A DNA stretch of 36,502 nucleotides from Methanobacteriota archaeon (GTDB lineage Archaea > Thermoplasmatota > Poseidoniia > Poseidoniales > Poseidoniaceae), in assembly GCA_011522915.1 (NCBI GenBank), contig WTIA01000115.1, positions 1-36,502 on the forward strand. The letters run 5' to 3'. The first letter of the stretch is position 1. Each line of letters opens with the position of its first letter. The notes below the pieces were generated by a model. The model saw only the letters and a program-made list of their open reading frames with translations, was not told the origin of the DNA and did not search any database. Below are positions 1-8,003 of this stretch, piece after piece. A program made the position numbers and the translations under genes.

Positions 1-2
1 CT

Positions 3-728
3 CCTGTAGCTTACACTCCTGGCGCTGAAGTCGGCATTCCTGGATACGGTACAAGGCATGGCGCATACGACAACGCTGCTGGTTCAAGTATGGTACTCTC
101 AACCGCTAGTGTTCTAGCAGAATTCGATGCAAGGCGAACAATGGTGTTCTGCTTATGGTCATCAGAAGAAGAAGGTCTGTGGGGATCTAGGTCCTTTGCA
201 GGAGATATTCCTGATGGAGTAACGGTTAGCAACTATCTGAATCTTGACATGGCAGGAGTAAATTATCCCGGAGATTACGCTCTCTCGGTTTATCTCGGAC
301 CAGATGGAACTGGTGAAGAAATTGACCAGCCAGGAATGTACTATCTTGCTGAATGGATAGGTGCAGATGCACTCGATCTTGGTTATGAAATTGAGCGCGG
401 AAGAGAAGCATGGCTCGAAGGAGGAGAGAGCCCACTTTGGGGAGATATCTATGAAGACACTGTTGCGATTTACGAATCTCCTACCGCAAGAAGCGACCAC
501 CAATCTTTCCAAAACATCGGTGTTGCTACACTAGGATGGAATGGACTGGTCGATGGATACCCATGTTATCACAGGGAATGTGATACCATGGATACAATGA
601 TTGACTACATGGGAACCGATGATTCTACAGGAATCAACAACTTAGTTCACTCCTGGGATATTGTAACTTGGTGGGCTGTCTATGCATTCTTACACATGGA
701 CCAAACGCCTGTTCCAAACGAATTGTGA
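3..728 (+). CDS. M28-family metallopeptidase, C-terminal part (5' end truncated by the window)
   Basis: Frame 3 is open from the window edge (PVAYTPGAEVGIPGYGTRHGAYDNAAGSSM...). AYDNAAGSSM, MVFCLWSSEEEG and YLNLDMAG are M28-like metal-site regions. Closely similar to the ORF at 4519-6279. Confidence 0.85.
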   Translation, partial: PVAYTPGAEVGIPGYGTRHGAYDNAAGSSMVLSTASVLAEFDARRTMVFCLWSSEEEGLWGSRSFAGDIPDGVTVSNYLNLDMAGVNYPGDYALSVYLGPDGTGEEIDQPGMYYLAEWIGADALDLGYEIERGREAWLEGGESPLWGDIYEDTVAIYESPTARSDHQSFQNIGVATLGWNGLVDGYPCYHRECDTMDTMIDYMGTDDSTGINNLVHSWDIVTWWAVYAFLHMDQTPVPNEL

Positions 729-1012
729 GTAACTCAACCTTCGATGACTGGAGTTGTATCTTCCTGCTCGGACCTTACCATTTTTGCCCATAGGTAACTT
801 GTTCTTCTTGGTCTGCAAGTACCCTTAACGCATCTTTTCTTTCTCAGTATCTCATGAATAAGTGGGGCTGTCATTACCATTATTCTCATGTAATAATTAG
901 ACTTAGAAGATTATCAATCCTTCGTATTGCTGTTTTGTGCTATTTTCAATTTCACTTTCAGCCTAAGAGTCTCTTACGAAAGATACTCGACTGAATTGTG
1001 TGATTTCAATTA

Positions 1013-1273
1013 ATGGGCAGAACAGTACCTACTTGGAGGAACAGAGTTGAGAGTGAATTAACGTCTCTAAATGCGTTTAGACGGGCGCTGAATTCCTCCG
1101 ACAAAAAGGCGCTGGACGAACTCATGAATGGAGTTCGTAATCGAAGGGCTGCTGGCGGAATGCTTCCATCTATTGATGTATGGAAGCCAATGCTAATCTC
1201 AATGATTTTAGAATCTTACAAAAAAATCGCTGAATTAGAAAATACAATCGAAGAATTGCAAAGTGAGAAGTGA
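1013..1273 (+). CDS. Small conserved helical protein (MGRTxPTxR... type), translationally coupled to PolB2-like gene
   Basis: 86-aa ORF starting ATG; N-terminus MGRTVPTWRNRVESELTSLNAFRRAL; C-terminal coiled coil (YKKIAELENTIEELQSEK). Its stop overlaps the GTG start of the next gene. Confidence 0.7.
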   Translation: MGRTVPTWRNRVESELTSLNAFRRALNSSDKKALDELMNGVRNRRAAGGMLPSIDVWKPMLISMILESYKKIAELENTIEELQSEK

Positions 1274-3719
1274 TGCTTTGAAGGGCTGGGTAATCGATGC
1301 TCAACTCGCAATCTGCGGTAACAAGATGGACGTTTGGATTCTTGATACAAGAGGAGAAATGCGGAGGGTTTCAATCCCGTGGTCTGCATGCATACACGTC
1401 CATGCAGAAGGCCGCCTACTACACAATCTGCCAGAATGGTTGCAGCTTCCAGAGATCACTAAAAAATTTTCAATCGGTTCAATTAGAACCGTGAAAAAAC
1501 GACTATCATTAGATGAGTTTGAGATGCACAATGTATTGGAAATCGACATTCTCGATAATCGGAAAATACGGAAATTGGCTCAGCATATTGAGGCGAGGGG
1601 TGAACATTACAGATATTCGCTATATTCTGTAGACGCCCATTTAGCGCAGCGTTTCTTCATCGAATTTGGAATCTCTCCGTTCCAATTGGTTGAATGGGAT
1701 GGCTTTTCATTTTCATTGTTAGATGAAAATGGTTCTTGGCCAAAAATGAAAGTTATCGAACTTAATTTTGTATATCATTCGAACAACGGATTTGATACTA
1801 TCAATTCCTATCTAAAGCGAATTGACGTTTGTTTGTGGAATGGTTTTCTACCTGACAAGAATATTCATCACAGCATAGAGCGAAGAGACCTAGGAAGTGA
1901 TTTTCTGATAGATTTTCAAAAATGCATTGACCGGCTAAATCCCGACATCATAGTAACAAAAGGCGGTGATGCTCTACATTTTGCCGCCTTGGATAAATTG
2001 GCTAGAAACTCCGGTATAGATTTGAATCTAAGTAGGGCTGAAAGTCGATTAAAACCAAGAACGATGTCTAGAGTGGTGCACTCTTATGGACAAGTAATTC
2101 GTAAAGATGCATACTTTCCACTGAACGGTAGATTGCACATAGACCTCAATGCGAGTTTTATCGTTAGAGAAGGTGGAATTCTAGGTTTGTTTGAATTGAG
2201 TAGGCACTCAAGACAATCTCCTCAAGACATCTCAAGATTATCTCCGGGCTCAGTTATCAGTGCAATACAAATGAGAATTGCAATGGAAGACGAAGTATTA
2301 GTTCCTTGGAAAAAGAATAGAGCAGAGGATACGAAAACTGCGTGGGAGCTTCTAGCAACCGATCGTGGAGGGTTGTATTTAGACAGTAAGCCGGGCGTAT
2401 ATTCAGACGTAATCGAACTAGATTTTGCTAGTTTATTTCCGAGTATAATAGCGACTAGAAATATATCTCCAGAAACCCTGAATTGTGCTTGTTGTCATAC
2501 GACTACAGAGTTTCCGACAAACGATAAATTCGTTCCACTAAGCCCTGATAGTGCAAACAGAACTTTTCGCAAACGTGCGCGTAATGATGCGTTCGCATCG
2601 AAAATTTTCCCAACTTCAAACGCATCTGCTCTGCAGGTTCCTGGACTGAAAACGCACACTTGTGCCCGAACTCATGGTTTCCTTGGAAGGGTTGTTGCAC
2701 CACTGATTGAGAGAAGAATGCAACTGAAAAAATTGAGAAAAAGTAAGGGTGACGTATACGACTTGCAGCAGAACGCTCTCAAGTGGTTACTAGTGACATG
2801 TTTCGGCTATACGGGTTACAAGAACGCAAGATTTGGAAGAATCGAGGCGCATGAAGCAATTTGTGCTTGGGCCAGAGACATTCTTCTCACAACAATATCT
2901 GTAGCTGAAGATGAAGGCTGGAATGTTCTCCATGCGATTGTCGATTGTATATGGATTGAAAATAGTAAGTTGGATAGTCGCGAAGAAAAAATTGAAAGTG
3001 CTATGATGCTCTCAAAAAAGGTAACTGAATTGATTGGAATTCCTTTAGAGTTTGAAGATATATACGACTTCATTGGCTTTTTACCAAGTAGGGTTCACGG
3101 TGCGGGTTCGCTTACAAAATACTGGGCTTGTGGACAAAATGGATTCAAGTTAAGAGGTATCGAGTCCAGACAGCATTCTACCTGTAAATGGATAAGTAGT
3201 CTTCAACAAAAATCATTGCAACTATTGAAAGATAATCTCGACTCCGGACTGAAATATAACTCCGTATTGATCCAAGAAAAAATAATTCGCATGCTACAAG
3301 AAGAGATAAGAGATCTTTACAATAATAGGATTAGCGCTCATGATTTAGTCGTAACAAGAAGGGTTACCAAACGCATTCAAGACTTCTCTGTATCTACTGC
3401 TACTCAGCAAGCGTTGATTCGGGCCAGAAGTCTTGGGCAGAATATTTTGCCAGGTAGAAAGGTCCGTTTCGTGTTCACAAAAAGAATCCCTAGCGTTCCA
3501 GAATCGAGAATTGTTCTCTCAGAAGAATTGGATAAGGATTTGCAAGTTAATGTTGATTTTCCACACTATGAAGAACTGGCCATCAGGGCAATTTGGGCCA
3601 TTCTTGGACCGTTTGGTTGGACAGATAATGAAATCAGGCATGGGAGGAGGAAATATACTCTATTCGATTTCTTCGACTCCTTCAATTCTAAGTCTGGTGT
3701 GGATAATTCTGCTCACTGA
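1263..3719 (+). CDS. Family-B DNA polymerase, PolB2-like, apparently catalytically inactivated
   Basis: Motif A ELDFASLFPSII is intact. The motif B region is QNALKWLLVTCFGYTGYKNARFG (usual ANSFYGYTG). Motif C is AIVDCIWIEN (usual xxDTDSxxx). Exonuclease motifs are degenerate. GTG start. Confidence 0.85.
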   Translation: MRSDALKGWVIDAQLAICGNKMDVWILDTRGEMRRVSIPWSACIHVHAEGRLLHNLPEWLQLPEITKKFSIGSIRTVKKRLSLDEFEMHNVLEIDILDNRKIRKLAQHIEARGEHYRYSLYSVDAHLAQRFFIEFGISPFQLVEWDGFSFSLLDENGSWPKMKVIELNFVYHSNNGFDTINSYLKRIDVCLWNGFLPDKNIHHSIERRDLGSDFLIDFQKCIDRLNPDIIVTKGGDALHFAALDKLARNSGIDLNLSRAESRLKPRTMSRVVHSYGQVIRKDAYFPLNGRLHIDLNASFIVREGGILGLFELSRHSRQSPQDISRLSPGSVISAIQMRIAMEDEVLVPWKKNRAEDTKTAWELLATDRGGLYLDSKPGVYSDVIELDFASLFPSIIATRNISPETLNCACCHTTTEFPTNDKFVPLSPDSANRTFRKRARNDAFASKIFPTSNASALQVPGLKTHTCARTHGFLGRVVAPLIERRMQLKKLRKSKGDVYDLQQNALKWLLVTCFGYTGYKNARFGRIEAHEAICAWARDILLTTISVAEDEGWNVLHAIVDCIWIENSKLDSREEKIESAMMLSKKVTELIGIPLEFEDIYDFIGFLPSRVHGAGSLTKYWACGQNGFKLRGIESRQHSTCKWISSLQQKSLQLLKDNLDSGLKYNSVLIQEKIIRMLQEEIRDLYNNRISAHDLVVTRRVTKRIQDFSVSTATQQALIRARSLGQNILPGRKVRFVFTKRIPSVPESRIVLSEELDKDLQVNVDFPHYEELAIRAIWAILGPFGWTDNEIRHGRRKYTLFDFFDSFNSKSGVDNSAH
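3651..3674 (+). other. Putative PCNA-interacting (PIP-box) motif KYTLFDFF at C-terminus of the PolB2-like protein
   Basis: Codons aaa tat act cta ttc gat ttc ttc = K-Y-T-L-F-D-F-F. Fits the xxx[L/I/M]xxFF part of the PIP consensus (Q replaced by K), about 14 residues from the C-terminus. Confidence 0.6.
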
Positions 3720-4391
3720 TTCATGTAATGTCTCCTGTGGAGTGATTTCCTTGCGGTAACCCGAAGACCTGGTTGGTAGGTGAAGCAACCACATTTTCTC
3801 TTCGCCCCGAACCTTCCTTCTTACTCCTGAAAGTGATGCTTGGCACCTATTACGCACCATTGTTAACAAATTAGAGTGCCTCTTTGAGTAAGCATTAGAA
3901 GATGTGATTACTACTATTCCAACATCGTTTTCATCGGCTATTTTCCTAAGCAAAATCATCGTCTTTCTGAATAGAGACCTCGCTTCATAATCTCCTATTT
4001 GTGAATCTAAATGCATAGTAATCGGGCCATCGATAACGATCAGTTTTGCCTTGGTGATTTTGATTTCTGATTGTAGTCTCTCGATCAAATGTGCAAACTG
4101 ATGAACTGTAAAACCACGGCCGATGAATAGGCCGTGGAGCAATTGTTCTGCATCGGGAAAGGTTTCGGGAAATGTCCGAATAATTCTTGCAGGATTGAAT
4201 CTGCAAGCTCCGTCTATCCAATGTACATAATCTCCATTCATCAAAGTCATTGCAGTCCATGCTTCAGCAAATGATCGCATGCTCTTTCCCGAACGACCTG
4301 GTCCTTGTAATTGATACAGTATTCCTTTGCGGGGAAGTATCTGAACCTCATCGATTACCGAATGTGCAGAAATTGGTAAAGGCCTTGCCAT
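3660..4391 (-). CDS. RecA/RadA-superfamily ATPase (RadB/KaiC-like)
   Basis: Walker A GPGRSGKS; Walker B-like AKLIVIDGP; single-domain RecA-like core size. Start chosen at MARPLPISAH; the longer ORF upstream would overlap the divergent gene. Confidence 0.75.
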   Translation of the reverse strand: MARPLPISAHSVIDEVQILPRKGILYQLQGPGRSGKSMRSFAEAWTAMTLMNGDYVHWIDGACRFNPARIIRTFPETFPDAEQLLHGLFIGRGFTVHQFAHLIERLQSEIKITKAKLIVIDGPITMHLDSQIGDYEARSLFRKTMILLRKIADENDVGIVVITSSNAYSKRHSNLLTMVRNRCQASLSGVRRKVRGEEKMWLLHLPTRSSGYRKEITPQETLHESVSRIIHTRLRIEGVEEIE

Positions 4392-4518
4392 GAGGTTGCG
4401 TTGGAGTCTGTATATCAAATCGGTTTGAGAGCACAGCGCGATAAAAGTAAATGTAAATCTGAAAATAAATGCAACGAGTAATCGCAGCATTGAGAAGGGG
4501 GTGCTACTACGCGTTATC

Positions 4519-6279
4519 ATGCAGCGGCCATTAACAGCGGGTTTTCTGGCGTTGTTATTTTGCCTCGCGCCACTTAGTGGGTGTTTTGGTGAGGACGGAG
4601 ATTCCGCTATTTCAGAAGGTGATGTTGTAGTAACTCCTCAAACGTTGAGTGGCGGGGTTTTCCAAGGAGTAACAATATTCGCAGAAACCGACCTTGCTGC
4701 ATTCGTACCGTACTTGATCTTTAATCCTGAAAATGGATTTGTACAAAATTCAACAGTGGTTGATATCAAGGCTGGAGAATCTGTACAGTTGAACGTTTTA
4801 GCACCACCAAGGACAGATACTGCGGTCGTCTTGGTTGGAGAAATTGGTAGGGAGAACTGGCCAATTCGAGATTTACAGGAGTCTTGGAGAACCTGGTATG
4901 CGCGGGATGGTTTCGACAGGGATGATAACCAGGGAATTGTTAGAGTTTCATCAAACACATCGCTTGATGCCGTTCTGCCATCAGCTGAAAACGGTGGAAA
5001 GGTTCTAGCTCTGCGTCTTTCTATTGATAGATTGAATGCTGCCGCATATTCTGAATCTGATGGTGGCCGCCATTCCACTGGTGTTGTAAATGGTAGAACA
5101 ACCTACAATTATCTCTCGATGCTATCTGATACTACATCAGACCCAACAGATCTTGCTGACGGGGCTGTAGGTTACTTGGACAGGTGGGCTGGCCAAGGCA
5201 ATGCTGCTTACGAAGATGCTGCACAGTATCTAATTCAAACACTGGATAGTTTCGGATTAGAAGTAATAGTACAGAGATTCGTCTACGATTCTACAGAAAC
5301 CGGTGCTCAGAACCCTGAAGCCTACAACGTATGCGGTTACAGATTCGGAGAGGTTGACCCTGACAAATGGATGGTTTTCGGTGCTCACTTTGACATCGCT
5401 CCACCAGTAAACGCCGCATTACTCGACCCACACATATTCGGCAGAACCTACGGAACACGCGTTGGCGCATACGACAACACCGCTGGAACCAGTATGGTGC
5501 TAACGGTTGCTGAAGCCATGGCAACCTACAGCACGCGTAACACCATGGTATTCTGCCTTTGGTCGGGTGAAGAAGGCGGCAAGAGAGGTAGTGATTATTG
5601 GACGGATGAATGGGTCAAGGAAGATAACCCGAATGTCGAGGTAACAAACTACGTGAATCTCGACATGGCTGGCGTAAACTGGCCTGGTGGCGGTGGTGCT
5701 CCTTGTGGCAACGGCCATGGTGGAGGAGAGGGGAATTGTGACCCTGACCCTACAATAGACCCAGATGGTTATCCAAAGGATGAGGAAGTTTGGCCAATGC
5801 GTGTATACATCGGACCAAGCCTAGATCACGATGTAATGAATCAACCTGGAATGGTAAATCTCGCATTATGGATTGGTTCTGATGCCATCGGTGTTGAGGA
5901 GCAAATGTCTCCACTAATCGGTGAAGGTCACGCCGCAGATACATGGAAGGTTGATGACTGGTTAGCAAAAGACCGCCCGGAAATCATAGTCTATGAGGAT
6001 ACAACTGCGCGCTCAGACCACGCTACATTCCAAGACAACCTAGGAACTGTAACAATGGGATTCGGTGGCCTTGTAGATGGTTATTGGTGTTACCACCAAA
6101 CCTGTGATACCCTTGACGAAATGGAAGATTGGATGGATACCACAGGCAAGGATTACGGCGAAGAGCAGACCGGAACCAGTAACCTGGTAGACGCTCTCGA
6201 TACAATCACTTGGTGGGCAACATATTCCTTCTTCCACCTAGATGAAAATCCAGTAAGAAATGCTTACCTCGAAGAATGA
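4519..6279 (+). CDS. M28-family metallopeptidase, predicted lipoprotein
   Basis: Signal peptide and lipobox MQRPLTAGFLALLFCLAPLSGC; M28-like motifs GAHFDIA, AYDNTAGTSM, FCLWSGEEGG, NLDMAG, DHATFQ. Start may be 4501 or 4519. Confidence 0.88.
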   Translation: MQRPLTAGFLALLFCLAPLSGCFGEDGDSAISEGDVVVTPQTLSGGVFQGVTIFAETDLAAFVPYLIFNPENGFVQNSTVVDIKAGESVQLNVLAPPRTDTAVVLVGEIGRENWPIRDLQESWRTWYARDGFDRDDNQGIVRVSSNTSLDAVLPSAENGGKVLALRLSIDRLNAAAYSESDGGRHSTGVVNGRTTYNYLSMLSDTTSDPTDLADGAVGYLDRWAGQGNAAYEDAAQYLIQTLDSFGLEVIVQRFVYDSTETGAQNPEAYNVCGYRFGEVDPDKWMVFGAHFDIAPPVNAALLDPHIFGRTYGTRVGAYDNTAGTSMVLTVAEAMATYSTRNTMVFCLWSGEEGGKRGSDYWTDEWVKEDNPNVEVTNYVNLDMAGVNWPGGGGAPCGNGHGGGEGNCDPDPTIDPDGYPKDEEVWPMRVYIGPSLDHDVMNQPGMVNLALWIGSDAIGVEEQMSPLIGEGHAADTWKVDDWLAKDRPEIIVYEDTTARSDHATFQDNLGTVTMGFGGLVDGYWCYHQTCDTLDEMEDWMDTTGKDYGEEQTGTSNLVDALDTITWWATYSFFHLDENPVRNAYLEE

Positions 6280-7173
6280 TTAGAACCATTCAGCAATTCT
6301 CAATGTGGCATCATCGATTGGACTGAATACTCCAGTCCACCACATGTAGATTAGAGCGATAAATACCATGAAGCTGACAAACCAAACCGGCTCACTCCAA
6401 TCTTTTATTTTCGCACCATCAAGTGGCCCAAATGGAATCATGTTGAAGAATCCTAATCCTAGGTTAGCAAATATCCAGAAGTATACGATATCGTAGATCA
6501 TTGCTTTGAGGTTAATTGCTCCAGAATCCAAATATGATGCTGACTCAGTTGCTCCAGTCAAACCAAGAATGATTCCTCCTAGTGGAATTCCTATCAGAAA
6601 TAAACTGAAATTGACCGCTGGTCCGGCGATTGCTATATGCCCATTTTGTCTTCTTGTTACCAATCCAGCAACCATTACAGCACCGGGCGCCATAAACAAA
6701 ATTCCAGTTAGTGCAACCAGCGCGATTCCGAATTTTAATCCGCTTGGGTCAACTCTGAATTCAGCCCAGCATCCGTATTTCTTTGCGACTATTTTGTGGC
6801 CGATTTCGTGCAGCAAAAATGCCGGGCCTACTGCGATTAACATTACAGGCATTGAGAGTAATAGAGTTGCAATCCACTGATTCAATCCACCCTGACTAAT
6901 CCCAAAGATGCTACCTGCCATCAAGACTCCAAGGGCGAATGTGAAAGCTGCTGTTGCTAGGAATAGGTGTTGTTTTTCTTCATCGCTAAAGTGCCAAATT
7001 TTACCTCTGTGCAATTCAACCGGCTGACGGTTATTAATCCCCATGAAGCCTCCTCTAGTGTTGAAATGGATTGTGCCATCTGTAGACCTGTGAGCGTGAA
7101 CTCTGTGGATTCTTGGGCTTTGTTTTGGGAAGAGGTCGTCCTCGAGTATGTCGGCCCGGGGGTCTCTCGCCAT
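6280..7173 (-). CDS. M50-family (site-2-protease-like) membrane metalloprotease
   Basis: HEIGHKIVAKKYG (HExxH) plus FFNMIPFGPLDGAKI (NxxPxxxLDG) and several hydrophobic segments. Confidence 0.85.
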   Translation of the reverse strand: MARDPRADILEDDLFPKQSPRIHRVHAHRSTDGTIHFNTRGGFMGINNRQPVELHRGKIWHFSDEEKQHLFLATAAFTFALGVLMAGSIFGISQGGLNQWIATLLLSMPVMLIAVGPAFLLHEIGHKIVAKKYGCWAEFRVDPSGLKFGIALVALTGILFMAPGAVMVAGLVTRRQNGHIAIAGPAVNFSLFLIGIPLGGIILGLTGATESASYLDSGAINLKAMIYDIVYFWIFANLGLGFFNMIPFGPLDGAKIKDWSEPVWFVSFMVFIALIYMWWTGVFSPIDDATLRIAEWF

Positions 7174-7247
7174 GTACCGTTCTTGTCACGGAGGGATTTG
7201 AAGCCTCGCGCGAAAGCATTCTTTGCTATCAGAGATTAGCGATTGGT

Positions 7248-7940
7248 ATGGCGATGCCTCGTAAGGCGATGAAAGACTTGGGTTTCCAAGCTTGCTGCTT
7301 ACGTTGCGATGCTCAAGATATTGCAGGAACTGAAAGATGTAGGGCCTGTATTTCTCACCATAGAAAGGTTAGAGATTCGATAGCAAAAGCACCACAGTCT
7401 GATGAATTGTTTCAGTTGGCAAGAGACCTTTTAGCAATGGCTGCGAATCCGAATCGTTATGACCACGATGAGGTCCATGGGCCAACTCTAATCGATCAAC
7501 AGAGGCTTGCAAATTCTCTTGCAGAAGCCAAACCGCTACCTACAACCGAGGATATTGAACAACTATTCACCAGGCAAGCAACACGAGACAAGACGAGTGT
7601 TGTACAGACTGTAGGAAATCAAAATCCGTGGAAGGATGAACTACCTCCAGAAGAAATTCTAGAGCAGATGGCGGATTCTTTAGAAATAGAAGAATTCGCT
7701 CATGGCGAACGGACAATTCCTAGCCGGCCCATAGCCGCAGTTGACCGTTCTGACCGCTTAGGTGAAGATAGGAAAATGAGTGATAAAGTTGTAGCTGAAA
7801 GAGTGTCAGCAGACGCTCCAGAGCCATTGAAGGACATTGTTGAATCTGCCACAATAGCGGAGAGAGAAAGAGGCCGTTTGGAGTGGGAATCTGCCAAATC
7901 TGAAGTCTCGGAATTACTAGATGATGATTTAGACTTATAG
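7248..7940 (+). CDS. Hypothetical protein with N-terminal CxxC...CxxC zinc-finger-like motif
   Basis: ORF open to 7940; CCLRCDAQDIAGTERCRACISHH at N-terminus. Start set at MAMPRKAM because the upstream extension overlaps the divergent M50 gene. Confidence 0.65.
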   Translation: MAMPRKAMKDLGFQACCLRCDAQDIAGTERCRACISHHRKVRDSIAKAPQSDELFQLARDLLAMAANPNRYDHDEVHGPTLIDQQRLANSLAEAKPLPTTEDIEQLFTRQATRDKTSVVQTVGNQNPWKDELPPEEILEQMADSLEIEEFAHGERTIPSRPIAAVDRSDRLGEDRKMSDKVVAERVSADAPEPLKDIVESATIAERERGRLEWESAKSEVSELLDDDLDL

Positions 7941-8003
7941 GCTTCCTGATAAGTAATTATAGTAAATGGTTATGGATTATTGGTTAGTGGTTTTAGCAAG
8001 GTT

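Noticed and set aside
162-512. Minus-strand ORFs at 11-232, 162-512, 226-435
   Set aside because: Antisense to the M28 coding frame; compositionally odd and without recognisable motifs.
3433-3759. Plus-strand ORF of 108 aa overlapping the end of PolB2
   Set aside because: Out-of-frame inside the PolB2-like gene; no RBS context or recognisable domain.
4391-4520. N-terminal extension of the RecA-like ORF (MITRSSTPFSMLRLLVAFIF...) as a signal or TM segment
   Set aside because: Would overlap the divergent M28 start and its promoter region; the RecA-like core starts plausibly at MARPLP (4391).
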